The notes below the pieces were generated by a model. That model was not told the origin of the DNA. It was given only the letters and a program-made list of their open reading frames with translations, and did not search any database. This document shows positions 46,100-58,434 of a stretch of 64,000 nucleotides of DNA, piece by piece. This DNA is from Halomonas icarae. Lineage in GTDB: Bacteria > Pseudomonadota > Gammaproteobacteria > Pseudomonadales > Halomonadaceae. The DNA lies in contig NZ_WUTS01000001.1 of assembly GCF_009901955.1 (NCBI RefSeq), positions 3,076,172-3,140,171 on the forward strand, written 5' to 3'. A program made the position numbers and the translations under genes. Each line of letters begins with the position of its first letter. The first letter of the stretch is position 1.

Positions 46100-46357
46100 A
46101 TGCTGAGACTCGGACTGCTGTTGCTGATCGTCCCCATGCTGGCACTGATGGGCGTCTACTTCTGGGAGTATTCGAGCGTGCGAGAGTGCACGCTCTCGGG
46201 GGGCCACTGGGACTATCTGGAAGGGGTGTGCCGCGACACCCCCCAACCCTTCGTCTCCTGGCTACAACGCTACCCCTGGCTGGTCAATGGCGGGATGCTG
46301 CTGTCGCTGATCGGTCTGGCGTTGTGCATGGTGGGGCTGTATACCAAGCGGCGGTAA
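46100..46357 (+). CDS. Small two-helix membrane protein, unknown function
   Basis: 85 residues, not recognised. Two hydrophobic segments (about 3-22 LRLGLLLLIVPMLALMGVYF, and about 60-79 LVNGGMLLSLIGLALCMVGL) flank a loop with two Cys (RECTLSGGHWDYLEGVCRDT) that could form a disulfide if it faces the periplasm. The start follows the M48 protease stop by one base, so the two are probably cotranslated. Confidence 0.7.
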   Translation: MLRLGLLLLIVPMLALMGVYFWEYSSVRECTLSGGHWDYLEGVCRDTPQPFVSWLQRYPWLVNGGMLLSLIGLALCMVGLYTKRR

Positions 46358-46531
46358 CCTCGCCTGCTTCTTCGAGGCATGCTGCTCCGCCGTGACCACT
46401 TTGGGCCAAGAGCTCGTCCGAAGATCCCAACCGAGGCAGAGCTGGCGGCTTGGCCGGGGGTCTGCCCCCACAGGATGCCAAGGGGTGCGCCAGCGCTGGA
46501 GTCGCCCCCGACAAGGGCCTACTCACCTCCT

Positions 46532-48889
<2,358 letters not shown>

Positions 48890-48932
48890 GGGCTCTCCTC
48901 ACTCGGCTGGGCGCGAATGGCCGAGAATTCTA

Positions 48933-50033
48933 TCACGCCGCCGTGAGGCGCACCCAACCACCGGCGACCCGTGCCGCACGCCCTTCGAGCTCCAGTGTCA
49001 GCAGGCGTCGCTGGCACTCGGCGATATCGAGCCCGGTCAGCCCCACCAGCACGTCGGCCGGCGTCGGAGTCCCGCTCAGCCAGCGCAGCAGTGGGTCATC
49101 ATCCCGACCTGAGGCCTCGGCAGTTATCGTGGCGGGCGTTACCGGAGCCTGCCACTGGGTAAGCTCGGCTAGAATATCATCGACCTCACGCACCAGCACC
49201 GCACCTTCGCGGATCAGGCGCAGACAGCCTCGCGCCTGAGGATTATGCAGCGAGCCCGGCAGGGCGAACACTTCACGGCCCTGCTCCCCGGCCAGTCGTG
49301 CGCTGACCAGCGAACCACTCTGCTCGGCCGCCTCCACCACCAGCACCCCACAGCTGAGCCCGGTCACGATACGGTTGCGACGTGGGAAGAAGCCGGCCCG
49401 GGCCGGGGTACCGGGGGGATGCTCGGAAAGCAGCAACCCCCCGGCATCACGCAGACGGGCATGTAGCCGATGATGGCGCGGGGGATAGATCACATCGACG
49501 CCACAGCCGAGCACCGCCACGCTGGTGCCACCGGCATCCAGGGCGGCCTGCTGGGCGGCGGCATCGATACCCAGCGCCATGCCGCTGACCACGCACCAGC
49601 CCCGTGTGGCGAGCTCACGGGCGAAGCCGGCGGCATTGGTCAACCCCTCGCGGGTGGCGCGACGGGATCCCACCATGGCCAGCTTGGGAGGCGCCAGGCT
49701 GGTGAGGTCACCCCAGGCCCACAACAGTGGAGGCGGGTCGGCAATCTCGGAGAGCAGGCCTGGCCAGGCGGGGTGCCCGGCGTGCAGCAGGTAGTGGTCG
49801 TCACTGGCCGCCGCCCAGGCCAGGGCAGCGTCCACCCGGGCCTCGAGCGGGCTGCGCGCGGGATGGTCGAGCCATAGCCGCAATTCCGAGGCGGCCCGCC
49901 GCGGCAACACCGCCAGCCAGCCGTCGGGCCACTGCGGCTGCCGGGCGAGCAGCTCGACCAGAGCCCCAGCACCGAGCCCCGGCAGGCCCGTCAGGGCCAG
50001 CCACTCCCGGGTGCCGAGGTTAGGCGTCGCCAT
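48933..50033 (-). CDS. dprA: DNA-processing protein DprA
   Basis: 366 residues. Loads RecA on incoming single-stranded DNA in natural transformation. Rossmann core: MVGSRRATREGLTNAAGFAR, WCVVSGMALGIDAAAQQAAL, VAVLGCGVDVIYPPRH, GLSCGVLVVEAAEQSGSL. It has an N-terminal SAM-like part and a C-terminal winged helix (PTPADVLVGLTGLDIAECQ). With radA and type IV pilus genes nearby, competence is possible. Confidence 0.95.
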   Translation of the reverse strand: MATPNLGTREWLALTGLPGLGAGALVELLARQPQWPDGWLAVLPRRAASELRLWLDHPARSPLEARVDAALAWAAASDDHYLLHAGHPAWPGLLSEIADPPPLLWAWGDLTSLAPPKLAMVGSRRATREGLTNAAGFARELATRGWCVVSGMALGIDAAAQQAALDAGGTSVAVLGCGVDVIYPPRHHRLHARLRDAGGLLLSEHPPGTPARAGFFPRRNRIVTGLSCGVLVVEAAEQSGSLVSARLAGEQGREVFALPGSLHNPQARGCLRLIREGAVLVREVDDILAELTQWQAPVTPATITAEASGRDDDPLLRWLSGTPTPADVLVGLTGLDIAECQRRLLTLELEGRAARVAGGWVRLTAA

Positions 50034-50042
50034 TGCCAGGCC

Positions 50043-51134
50043 TCAGCGCAGGGCGGCGCTGACCGCCCGCCGCGGGTTGTGGACGCGATCCCCCACGGCC
50101 AGCGTTCGACTGGCCTCCATAATCAGGCCGTAGCTCATCTTCTGATAGGCCTTGAAGACCATCACCAGCCCGGCATCCTCCCCCGGCAGGCGCAGCTGCT
50201 CGCCGGTACGCGGGTCGCTGACCAGTTCGCCACGCTGCTCGACTCTCAGCACATGGCCGGGCTCGAGCCCGTCACGGCGGCCGCGATCCAGCGCCACGAC
50301 CTGCAGGCGACCGATGAACTGCACGCCCCCGGGCACCGCCAGGATGGTGCCTTCCACCTCGCGCTCGGGCGCGCGGGGAACAAACTCGGTCACCAGCCCA
50401 CGATCCTCCAGGGGCAGCACGATATCGCCGTTGCGCACCTCCTGCTGCGACGAGGTCACCTCCAGCACCGCCATCTCGGCCTCCTGACGCTCGCGGCGTG
50501 CCTGGCCGACCCCCTCCAGCTCGAGGCCCAGCAGCTCACCGCTGGCCGGGTCCAGGAAGCGCTCCCCCACGCGATAGAATCCTACACGACCGATGGCAGG
50601 CACCTCGCCCCGCGCATAGAGCCGATCCCCCACGCCGCTCATCAATCGGCGGTCGTCACCCCCTACCACATAGGCCAGCTCCTCGAGGGCCTCGGGATCA
50701 TCGACGATGCGGTGTTCACGCAGGAAGTGACGAATATCCTCCAGGGGGATCGGGGTAATCGCTTCGCGATGCGGGATGGTGCGCATCTCCGGAGAAAGCC
50801 GCACCTGACCCTGGCCGCGTTCGAGCCCGATGCAGGGGCGACCATCGCAGTCATAGAGGTAGACCACGTCCCCGGGGTAAATCAGGTGCGGATTACGGAT
50901 CTGGGGGTTGACCTGCCACACCTCGGGCCATTGCCAGGGGTGGCGCAGGAAGCGTCCCGAGATATCCCACAGGGTGTCACCCCGCACCACGGTATAGCGG
51001 TCCGGGGCATCACCGCGCAGGCCATCCTCCCAGCTCAACCCCTGGGCCTGAGCGCCGGCGGCCACGGCCAGGCCCAGCCCCGCCGCCAGGCCCAACCACG
51101 CGCGCCGCATCTTGCCGTCAACCGTTTGCCTCAT
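50043..51134 (-). CDS. LysM-domain peptidoglycan-binding protein
   Basis: 363 residues using the ATG at 51134. Signal peptide (AWLGLAAGLGLAVAAGAQAQ), then one LysM domain (YTVVRGDTLWDISGRFLRHP to NPHLIYPGDVVYL), then an unnamed periplasmic region of about 250 residues with beta-rich repeats. It is widely conserved just upstream of dprA and divergent from def. Its role in the envelope is not defined. Confidence 0.88.
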   Translation of the reverse strand: MRQTVDGKMRRAWLGLAAGLGLAVAAGAQAQGLSWEDGLRGDAPDRYTVVRGDTLWDISGRFLRHPWQWPEVWQVNPQIRNPHLIYPGDVVYLYDCDGRPCIGLERGQGQVRLSPEMRTIPHREAITPIPLEDIRHFLREHRIVDDPEALEELAYVVGGDDRRLMSGVGDRLYARGEVPAIGRVGFYRVGERFLDPASGELLGLELEGVGQARRERQEAEMAVLEVTSSQQEVRNGDIVLPLEDRGLVTEFVPRAPEREVEGTILAVPGGVQFIGRLQVVALDRGRRDGLEPGHVLRVEQRGELVSDPRTGEQLRLPGEDAGLVMVFKAYQKMSYGLIMEASRTLAVGDRVHNPRRAVSAALR

Positions 51135-51300
51135 CCCTGCTCTCCCCCGCGTGTCACCGACCAATGCCATGGAGCGCTACCGGCGTGATATAGTCTGATG
51201 TTATCGACGTGCTGCGATTCCGGCCCTGTCGCCGACGTACGCATCACACCTGGAATTAGTGTCATTGTGTAAATGACAGCATAACGGTGAAACCAACGCC

Positions 51301-51813
51301 ATGGCCAAATTACCTATCCTCGAATATCCCGACGAGCGCCTGCGCACCAAGGCGGCGCCGGTGGAAGCGGTCGACGACGAGGTGCGCCGGCTGGTCGACG
51401 ATATGCTGGAGACCATGTACGACGCCCGGGGCATCGGCCTGGCCGCCACGCAGGTGGACGTGCATCGCCGCGTCATCGTCATGGACGTCAGCGACGATCG
51501 CTCGACACCCCTGGTGCTGATCAACCCCGAGGTCTCGCCCATCGGCGAAGAGCGCGAGCCGATGCAGGAGGGGTGTCTGTCGATCCCCGAGTACTACGCC
51601 GATGTGCCCCGCGCCCTGCGTGTTCACCTCAAGGCACTGGATCGCGGCGGCCAGCCCTACGAACTGGAAGCCGACGGCCTGCTCGCACACTGTATCCAGC
51701 ACGAGCAGGATCACCTCGAGGGTGTGCTGTTCGTCGACTACCTCTCGCCGCTCAAGCGCGACCGGGTGATCAAGAAGATGCAGAAGCGCCAGAAGTTGAT
51801 GCAGGGCGCCTGA
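51301..51813 (+). CDS. def: Peptide deformylase Def
   Basis: 170 residues. Removes the N-formyl group from new proteins. The three active-site motifs are intact: [18 protein letters not shown] (metal Cys) and [12 protein letters not shown] (HExxH). Heads def-fmt-rsmB, divergent from the LysM gene. A hairpin follows. Confidence 0.97.
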   Translation: MAKLPILEYPDERLRTKAAPVEAVDDEVRRLVDDMLETMYDARGIGLAATQVDVHRRVIVMDVSDDRSTPLVLINPEVSPIGEEREPMQEGCLSIPEYYADVPRALRVHLKALDRGGQPYELEADGLLAHCIQHEQDHLEGVLFVDYLSPLKRDRVIKKMQKRQKLMQGA

Positions 51814-51833
51814 GCCTCCTCCGCCAGCTTCAC

Positions 51834-51862
51834 GAAGGCCGACGCCGAACGCGTCGGCCTTC
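51834..51862 (+). terminator. Hairpin after def
   Basis: A perfect 12-bp stem GAAGGCCGACGC/GCGTCGGCCTTC with a 5-base loop, 21 bases past the def stop. The T-run is weak (GTCGTTTA), so it may attenuate rather than fully end transcription into fmt. Confidence 0.6.
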
Positions 51863-51920
51863 GTCGTTTACGGCAAGCTCCGTTATCATGCAGGTATCCA
51901 CTTACGGCCAGGCTGTCCCC

Positions 51921-52910
51921 ATGTCCCGACCCCTCAATATCATCTTCGCCGGCACCCCCGATTTCGCCGCCGAGAGCCTCGCGGCGCTGCTGGCCAGCCA
52001 CCACCGCATCGTCGCCGTCTATACCCAGCCCGACCGCCCCGCCGGGCGCGGCCGCAGGCTGACGCCGAGCCCCGTCAAGCGGCTCGCCCTGGAACACGAA
52101 CTGCCGGTCTACCAACCCGAGAGCCTCAAACCCGCCGAGGCTCAGGCCGAACTGGCCGCCATTGATGCCGATATCATGGTAGTGGTGGCCTATGGCCTGA
52201 TTCTGCCGAAGGCGGTGCTCGATACGCCGCGACTCGGCTGCCTCAATATCCACGCCTCGCTGCTGCCGCGCTGGCGTGGTGCGGCGCCCATCCAGCGCGC
52301 CATCGAGGCCGGCGACGCCGAGAGCGGTGTCACCATCATGCAGATGGATGTCGGGCTCGACACCGGTGACATGCTGCTGGTGCGACGCACCCCCATCACC
52401 ACCACGACGACCGGTGGCGAGCTTCACGACAGCCTGGCGACACTCGGTGGCGAAGCGATCGTCGAGGCACTGGATGCCCTCGTCGAGGAGGGCCTCGTGG
52501 CCACTCCGCAGCCCGAGGCAGGCGTTACCTATGCGGCCAAGCTCTCCAAGGCCGAGGCCGAGCTGGACTTTCGCGAACCTGCCGCGGCACTGGCCGCTCG
52601 AGTGCGCGCCTTCAACCCCTGGCCGGTGGCCTGGTGCACCTTCGACGCCGACCGCCTGCGCCTGTTGATGGCCGAAGCGAGCGATCTCGCCGCCAACGAG
52701 CCTCCCGTCGCGCCCGGCACCCTGCTCGAGCATGACGGCGACGCGCTGCGCATCGCCTGTGGCCCCAAAGGCCGTGAGGTGCTGCGCGTCACCCGCGCCC
52801 AGCTGCCCGGTGGCAGGGCACTGCCGGTCAAGGACCTACTGCACGCCCGAGCCGATCGTTTCCCCGCTGGCCTGCTCCTCGGCCACCATCACGAGGAGAC
52901 CTCCTCATGA
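51921..52910 (+). CDS. fmt: Methionyl-tRNA formyltransferase Fmt
   Basis: 329 residues from the ATG at 51921 ([20 protein letters not shown]). Formylates initiator Met-tRNA. Motifs: [40 protein letters not shown] (catalytic Asn/His) and [13 protein letters not shown]. The C-terminal tRNA-binding domain is present. It overlaps rsmB by ATGA. Confidence 0.97.
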   Translation: MSRPLNIIFAGTPDFAAESLAALLASHHRIVAVYTQPDRPAGRGRRLTPSPVKRLALEHELPVYQPESLKPAEAQAELAAIDADIMVVVAYGLILPKAVLDTPRLGCLNIHASLLPRWRGAAPIQRAIEAGDAESGVTIMQMDVGLDTGDMLLVRRTPITTTTTGGELHDSLATLGGEAIVEALDALVEEGLVATPQPEAGVTYAAKLSKAEAELDFREPAAALAARVRAFNPWPVAWCTFDADRLRLLMAEASDLAANEPPVAPGTLLEHDGDALRIACGPKGREVLRVTRAQLPGGRALPVKDLLHARADRFPAGLLLGHHHEETSS

Positions 52911-54268
52911 GTCAGCCCCCCTCCAACGGCAAGTCGCGCCGCACCGCCTCGCGTGGGCTGGAGAATGACGGCGGCCTGGCGGTCCGTGCCGCCGCCGCCC
53001 GCGCCCTGGTGCCGGTGATCACCGGCAAGGGGTCGCTTGCCGGCCTCGATGACCATCAGGTGGTAGCCCGCGACCGCGCCCTGTTCAAGGCGTTGTGCTT
53101 CGGTGCCTGTCGCACCCTGCCACGCCTTGAGGCGCTCTCCGGGAAGCTGCTGAACAAGCCCTTCAAGGTGCGTGATGCCGATGTCCAGGCGCTGCTGCTG
53201 GTGGGCATCTACCAGCTGCTCTACCTGCGCATACCCGCGCACGCCGCCGTCGGCGAGACCGCCGGCGCCGCTCGTCTGATCGGCAAGGAGTGGGCCACTC
53301 GGGTGCTGAATGGCTGCCTGCGCCGCCTGCAGCGTGAGTCCGCCACCCTGCTGGCCGACGTGGACCGCGACCCGGCGGTGGCGCTGCTGCACCCCAAGTG
53401 GCTACTCAAGTCGCTGCGCCAAGCCTGGCCGGATGACTGGCGCGCCGTGGCCGAGGCCAACAATGTCCCCGGCCCCATGACGCTGCGCGTCAATCGCCGT
53501 CATGGCGACCGCGAGGCCTATCTCGAGCGACTCGACGCGGCGGGCCTCGAGGGACGGCTGTGCGCCCATGCGCCGGATGGCATCACCCTGGAGACCCCCT
53601 GCGACGTCTTCGAGCTGCCCGGCTTCGACACCGGTCACGTCAGCGTTCAGGATGAGGCCGCCCAGCTTGCCACAGTGCTGCTCGGACCCACCCTGGCCCC
53701 CCGCCCCGGCGCCCGAGTGCTGGATGCCTGCTGCGCCCCGGGAGGCAAGACCAGCCATCTGCTGGAGGTCTTCGATATCGACATGCACGCAGTGGACAGC
53801 GACGCCGAGCGCCTGGCGCGTGTCGAGGATGCCCTGCAGCGCCTCGGCCTGAAGGCCCGCCTGGCCCACGGAGATGCCACCGCCCGCGACTGGTGGGACG
53901 GCACCCCGTTCGAGGCGATTCTGCTTGATGCTCCCTGCTCCGGCAGTGGGGTGATCCGGCGACATCCGGATATCAAGCGCCTGCGACGCGCCGCTGACAT
54001 CAAGACCCTGGCCAAGCTCCAGGCACGCCTGCTCGACAACCTCTGGCCCCTGCTGCGCCCTGGCGGTACCCTGCTCTATGCCACCTGTTCGGTACTGCCC
54101 GAGGAGAACAGCGAGCAGGTCGCCGCCTTCCTGGCGCGCACCCCGGATGCCGAGGCGACCACACCGCGCGACGTCGCCTGGGGCCGCCCTGCCGGTGCCG
54201 GGCAGCAACTGCTGCCGGAGGCCGACAGTCACGATGGGTTCTTCTATGCCAGACTTAAGAAAGGCTAG
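52907..54268 (+). CDS. rsmB: 16S rRNA m5C967 methyltransferase RsmB
   Basis: 453 residues. N-terminal NusB-like helical domain ([18 protein letters not shown]), then a SAM-dependent RNA methyltransferase core: [36 protein letters not shown] and [16 protein letters not shown] with the two catalytic Cys. The stop is at once followed by a transposase-like end sequence, so the natural 3' context (usually trkA) has been changed. Confidence 0.96.
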   Translation: MSQPPSNGKSRRTASRGLENDGGLAVRAAAARALVPVITGKGSLAGLDDHQVVARDRALFKALCFGACRTLPRLEALSGKLLNKPFKVRDADVQALLLVGIYQLLYLRIPAHAAVGETAGAARLIGKEWATRVLNGCLRRLQRESATLLADVDRDPAVALLHPKWLLKSLRQAWPDDWRAVAEANNVPGPMTLRVNRRHGDREAYLERLDAAGLEGRLCAHAPDGITLETPCDVFELPGFDTGHVSVQDEAAQLATVLLGPTLAPRPGARVLDACCAPGGKTSHLLEVFDIDMHAVDSDAERLARVEDALQRLGLKARLAHGDATARDWWDGTPFEAILLDAPCSGSGVIRRHPDIKRLRRAADIKTLAKLQARLLDNLWPLLRPGGTLLYATCSVLPEENSEQVAAFLARTPDAEATTPRDVAWGRPAGAGQQLLPEADSHDGFFYARLKKG

Positions 54269-54490
54269 TACTACAGTCGTAACTGAATAAGCTACAATGC
54301 ATGTGGTTGATATGGAAGCGATCACAGGGTGAAGGATGCAAGAACTGGATCTCTCTGTCTCAGCATTGTTGGATGACCTGGCAGAGCGGTTAGGCCCGCT
54401 CTTTCCGCGTTCGGAAACGCGCGATCGCGCACTACGCTACCTCCAGGGTCTGCTCAGTCAGTGCGAACGTAAGAATAGCTGGCATCTGGC
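54269..54490 (+). mobile_element. Remnant of an IS701-like transposase gene (5' stump)
   Basis: From the ATG at 54336 the first 50 or so residues look like the start of an IS701-family transposase ([28 protein letters not shown], then [10 protein letters not shown]). The rest of the 117-codon frame has no family look and is mostly antisense to the pilX-like gene. Upstream, TACTACAGTCG directly after rsmB may be the left IS end. No right end was found. The element was cut by a deletion that joined it to the pilin cluster. Confidence 0.6.
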
Positions 54491-54547
54491 GCCTTGCCAT
54501 GGGTTCATCCGTGTCAGTGATCCAAACACCGACACTACACGAAAACT

Positions 54548-55738
54548 TCAGATCAGGCACTTAGCAGAACGGCCATTCACACTCTCTACAGCCTCCGAGC
54601 TATACAGTATCGTAGGATTCCCCGTACCTTCAAAGGAAAAGTCTTCTCCGATCACGGCACCCACAATCGCTGGCGTCCCTGTCGACTGAATCTGCCCCCC
54701 ATTCATTATCACAAGACCACTAAACCTGTCATCACCCCCAAAAACTAGCGTTCCCCCATCAATGACGACAACACCACTTGCAGAGCCAGGACTGACTGTC
54801 TGACCCGGCCCAGCGTAAAAAACCTCACTAGAACCAGGTGCTTTTCCTACAGCCTCTTTAATCTCCTGGCGAATAACCTTCTTGATCGCCACCCAGCCAT
54901 CTTCACTAATGTCATAACCTGAAAAACCCAACGACTCCTTGAACTCGTTGTATTGGTCCTTTGTATAAATCTCGTCACCCAACACTCCACCACCCGTTGA
55001 CGACCCGGTAGCAGTAGAATTCCTATCCGCCATTATAACTGCAGGCACCATAACTTTATTTCCATCGCCATCAAGAATTGGTTCAGGGCGATTCGATCCG
55101 GTTGTTTTCCCATCCATTTTCCGGTCGGTGCCGTCAATGGCAGGCCCGGAATTACCCTGCCCGGGCATGAAATCACACTCACTACCCAGACAGCTCACTG
55201 TCGCCTCAGGGAAAAAACCAAGGAAAGCGCCAGACACCCTTACAAAAACCGGATTGCTTTCAGATATAACCGTTTCTTCTTCACCACCCACACCCTGCAT
55301 TAACGAACCCATGGCAACAATATAGTCACCTTCCAACAGTCCACTTCCAAAGGCTCTTTCTGGCAATTCCATGTAGCAGGCCAAGCTGTCGCCTGTGGAT
55401 AAGCATGATTCAGATGCAACATCCTTTGAGCCCAAAAGCTCATTAAAGCTGGACCAACGAAGGCCACCATCACCCCAGTCGTAGTTAGTAACAACACTCC
55501 TTGAGATCTTGTCTCTTGGAGCCGAGGCAAGGGCAGTCAGCATTGCGGAGGCCGCATGTTCTGCATTCATCTGCGCCTGAGCAGCTGCCTTGAAATTCCC
55601 CGCCATACGCTCATCAACCATGGACGAATGCATGCTGGTCACCCCCAGCATGAGCGAGACCGCTATCACCGACAGCACGACAAGCAGCGCGGCGCCCCTT
55701 TGTTGCTTCACGTTGCTTGTACCCGGTAGCGTTTTCAC
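54548..55738 (-). CDS. PilX-like minor type IV pilus assembly protein (copy A)
   Basis: 396 residues. PilX N-terminal pattern: [45 protein letters not shown], a hydrophobic helix followed by the conserved VDERMAGN motif. The large C-terminal part is secreted-type (Gly/Ser-rich, SCLGSECDF Cys pair, [20 protein letters not shown]). It is a paralogue of the next gene upstream. Base composition is clearly lower in GC than the neighbours. The end abuts the transposase stump, so the last residues may not be native. Confidence 0.8.
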   Translation of the reverse strand: MKTLPGTSNVKQQRGAALLVVLSVIAVSLMLGVTSMHSSMVDERMAGNFKAAAQAQMNAEHAASAMLTALASAPRDKISRSVVTNYDWGDGGLRWSSFNELLGSKDVASESCLSTGDSLACYMELPERAFGSGLLEGDYIVAMGSLMQGVGGEEETVISESNPVFVRVSGAFLGFFPEATVSCLGSECDFMPGQGNSGPAIDGTDRKMDGKTTGSNRPEPILDGDGNKVMVPAVIMADRNSTATGSSTGGGVLGDEIYTKDQYNEFKESLGFSGYDISEDGWVAIKKVIRQEIKEAVGKAPGSSEVFYAGPGQTVSPGSASGVVVIDGGTLVFGGDDRFSGLVIMNGGQIQSTGTPAIVGAVIGEDFSFEGTGNPTILYSSEAVESVNGRSAKCLI

Positions 55739-56132
55739 GAAATGTTAGGCCTCAATCGTTTCAGTATCAGCGCGCGTGAGAGCCAACACTGTTTTCTTGA
55801 CCCGTCACTGCAGTGCCGCACAACCGAAGTGGCATACAAACCTTTCCGTTAGCGACAGCCGCCACCATCTTACCCCATCCTTCACCGGGCGCGTGAGCCC
55901 TCACTCTTGGCCTACCCACCGGCAACCACGGCGTGCAGCTTGCCTCCTGTTGTAAACATGCCGCCATGGCGCTATAACCCAGTGATCTCTCGGTTGTTCC
56001 TACTCCACCTGCCTGTCTCCATCAGTACAATTTGCATCGGCCCATGCCAGCCTGGATCACTGCCCTCTGGTTAGCCAGATGGGCGTTGCCGTGAACAACC
56101 CGGCGGAGGCACAACTAGCAAAGCAATCAAGG
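55739..56132 (-). other. 394-base gap between the two PilX-like genes, no gene recognised
   Basis: This gap lies within an otherwise tightly packed minus-strand pilin run. It is more GC-rich than the pilX-like genes on each side. A 66-codon minus-strand frame exists at 55767-55967 but has no family look and no good ribosome site. No tRNA, terminator or IS end was found. It may hold the promoter of copy A or the residue of a lost gene. Confidence 0.5.
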
Positions 56133-57332
56133 CTATCGTGCGCCCCAACCGGAAATGTTGAACCGAGAGGTCTTTGACCCACCCTTTAGGTAATCGCGAT
56201 AGTTCTCGCCAATCAGGTTAAACGCCCCTTCAACTGCTGTCTCGTTGAAATATACCGACCCTTTCTTCCCACCACCGCTGAACATCAAGTTGAGATGCTG
56301 CGAGCGCTTGGAGAAGTCAAAAACTTGTGAGTCGTCGTCTAATGTTTTCATGTGCGGATTCGCCGCAAGAACCAGTCCTTCTACCACCGCAGTCCCCCCG
56401 AGAGCCAGGTCACCGCCTAGGTAGACGAGCACTCCACAAAACTTCTTGTTTCCCGAATGATCAAAACTATTCACAACCGCAAACTTATAAACCGAGCATG
56501 AATCATCCTTACCGACAAAATCAGAGTCCGACAAAGTGGTAGAAGTATTGCCTGACTCCATCGCCACCTGATAAATTTCGCCCAGAAAGGCCATGGAATC
56601 CAGACCAGTCTGCCCTAAGTTACCCCCATAATCGTAACCATCAGGGAACGTATCCTTTGAGGCGATGCTATCAAGAGTTGATGAGTTAAGCTCCACACCT
56701 TCGTAATACATGGAGCTAACACTCCCAGTTCCCGAGTCTTCGTCACCGAAGTCACCACCCGCCACCCTAGAGTTTTCAGAGGTGGGGTACCAGACCTCCT
56801 CCTTCCCTGGATTACTCCCAACCTTTTTATTTATATTGTGAATACCACCATAGATGTTTAACGCAGCGGAAACACCACCGTATGAAGAAACGAGGTCCAC
56901 GACCAATGGCTCACTGACGGCGATCACCCCGCCACCCTCCACCACGACCCCCATCGCAGCGACATACTGGTTTCCCGCATTATCCTTAATAAAGCGATAG
57001 TAGCATTCGGTTTGCGTTCCTGGACACACATCCAAGCTCAGACTATCCGGCGACAACTTCCCCTTTTCTCCCGTAAACTTCACCCAATCTATCGCATGTA
57101 GGTTATTAATATTATACTCATCAGGAATTATAGAGCTAACACCATAATAAATAGAGACCACTCCCTCGGCGGCGGCTTTTTCCGCAGCCATCTGTGCTTG
57201 AGACTGTGCCTTGTAATTCCCCGCCATACGCTCATCCACCAAGGAGGATTGCATGCTGGAAATCCCCATCATCAGCGCCATCACCAGCATCACCAGTGTA
57301 ACCGTCAGTGCGCTTCCGTTCTGTTGTTTCAT
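56133..57332 (-). CDS. PilX-like minor type IV pilus assembly protein (copy B)
   Basis: 399 residues from the ATG at 57332 (GGAG upstream). Opens [47 protein letters not shown], clearly paralogous to copy A. The C-terminal region differs: VCPGTQTECYYRF, several Gly-rich strands, and GVLVYLGGDLALGGTAVVEGLVLAA near the end. It is about twice the size of the P. aeruginosa PilX. AT-rich for this genome. Follows pilW by 35 bases. Confidence 0.8.
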   Translation of the reverse strand: MKQQNGSALTVTLVMLVMALMMGISSMQSSLVDERMAGNYKAQSQAQMAAEKAAAEGVVSIYYGVSSIIPDEYNINNLHAIDWVKFTGEKGKLSPDSLSLDVCPGTQTECYYRFIKDNAGNQYVAAMGVVVEGGGVIAVSEPLVVDLVSSYGGVSAALNIYGGIHNINKKVGSNPGKEEVWYPTSENSRVAGGDFGDEDSGTGSVSSMYYEGVELNSSTLDSIASKDTFPDGYDYGGNLGQTGLDSMAFLGEIYQVAMESGNTSTTLSDSDFVGKDDSCSVYKFAVVNSFDHSGNKKFCGVLVYLGGDLALGGTAVVEGLVLAANPHMKTLDDDSQVFDFSKRSQHLNLMFSGGGKKGSVYFNETAVEGAFNLIGENYRDYLKGGSKTSRFNISGWGAR

Positions 57333-57367
57333 GTTATTACTCCAACAAGGCCGACACACCAAGCAAC

Positions 57368-57961
57368 TTACTTGGCCAGGGCGGCCACTCGATTCACGGC
57401 ATGGAAGGTGATTCCCTCTGAATCGGAGTCACAGTCCTCATCCCCCGGCTCGGCGATCAGACAGAAGGTCACCTTATAGATGCCATTTTCCTCATCAGTC
57501 TCGATTACCTTGAGACCTTGGCCATTCGGGCCAAACCCGGTCACCAGAGGCTCAGGTTTAGCAATCAAACTGCCGCACTGCTGCTTCATCATCAGCGCCC
57601 ACCCTTCAGAGGGACTGATGGCTTCTCCATCAGACACATAGTAATCACGTCCAACAACCTCTCCAGCATTACACCCATCCGCCTTGGAGACAGACCGGAA
57701 TTGCAAGCTCAAGGTGTGCGGATCCGTGCTATCGTCCCAATCGATAAAGCCATTGTCGGAACGACGGATATCGCGAATGATCATCTCGGCGGAATAGGTC
57801 AGCGCTGCCTGCTTATTGCCCAGCAGCTCTACCAGACGAAAATTCTGCAGTCCCATTAGAAAGAGCTGTCCAGCCCCAAGTATGATGATCAGACCGATCG
57901 CCATGGCGATCATCATTTCAACTAAGGAAAAACCTGACTGGCTGTGACCAGAGCTGCGCAT
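57368..57961 (-). CDS. pilW: Minor pilin PilW
   Basis: 197 residues from the ATG at 57961, supported by AGAAGAGAG upstream; a TTG at 57976 overlapping pilV is the alternative. Type III signal sequence QSGFSLVEMMIAMAIGLIIILGAGQLF with Glu5 of the mature pilin. The globular part has the Cys expected of PilW (KADGCNAGE, MKQQCGSL, TFCLIAEPGDEDC). It is part of the pilus-tip priming complex. Confidence 0.88.
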   Translation of the reverse strand: MRSSGHSQSGFSLVEMMIAMAIGLIIILGAGQLFLMGLQNFRLVELLGNKQAALTYSAEMIIRDIRRSDNGFIDWDDSTDPHTLSLQFRSVSKADGCNAGEVVGRDYYVSDGEAISPSEGWALMMKQQCGSLIAKPEPLVTGFGPNGQGLKVIETDEENGIYKVTFCLIAEPGDEDCDSDSEGITFHAVNRVAALAK

Positions 57962-57972
57962 AAACTCTCTTC

Positions 57973-58428
57973 TCAATTCATATTCGGCAAGCGGAAACTG
58001 TATGTGAAATTGCCATCACCTTCCGCGCGGCGTTCTACCCACTTGACGACGACTTGATATTCACAACTACCAAGGGCATTACCATCCTCATCTGTATCTC
58101 GCAGGAGGCTTCCAGCATCAGGGATGACTACCCCTTCCCCTATCACCCAAGCGTTTTTCCAATCTTTCTCAATAGTGGATAAAGCAGTAGTTTCCGATGT
58201 ATCTTCACCAGGACAGTATCGTTCTTCACTTTTGGCCAAGTACTTCCATGCTCGCTCTTGGGCATCAACAGCAGCAAGCGAGACTACAGAGCGCTGATAC
58301 CCTATATGCGCCCCCTGCAGTGCCTTGAGCTGCATACCGGCTACCCCCAACAGGCCAATGGAGAGCACTAACAGCGCGATCAACGCTTCGATCAGGGTAA
58401 ACCCTCGTGATGCCATCATCGCTTTCAT
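57973..58428 (-). CDS. pilV: Minor pilin PilV
   Basis: 151 residues. Prepilin signal MMASRGFTLIEALIALLVLSIGLLGVAGMQLKALQ, the typical PilV stretch through GVAGMQL. Later a Cys pair (RYCPGEDT, LGSCEYQVVVKW). It works with PilW, PilX, FimT and PilE in starting pilus assembly. Six bases separate it from fimT. Confidence 0.9.
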   Translation of the reverse strand: MKAMMASRGFTLIEALIALLVLSIGLLGVAGMQLKALQGAHIGYQRSVVSLAAVDAQERAWKYLAKSEERYCPGEDTSETTALSTIEKDWKNAWVIGEGVVIPDAGSLLRDTDEDGNALGSCEYQVVVKWVERRAEGDGNFTYSFRLPNMN

Positions 58429-58434
58429 GGTGAT

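Noticed and set aside
54520..54540. Possible right end of the IS701-like element (CGACACTAC)
   Set aside because: Only six of nine positions match the putative left end, which is not enough to set a boundary.
55767..55967. 66-codon frame in the gap between the two PilX-like genes
   Set aside because: No family resemblance, no convincing ribosome site, unusual composition.
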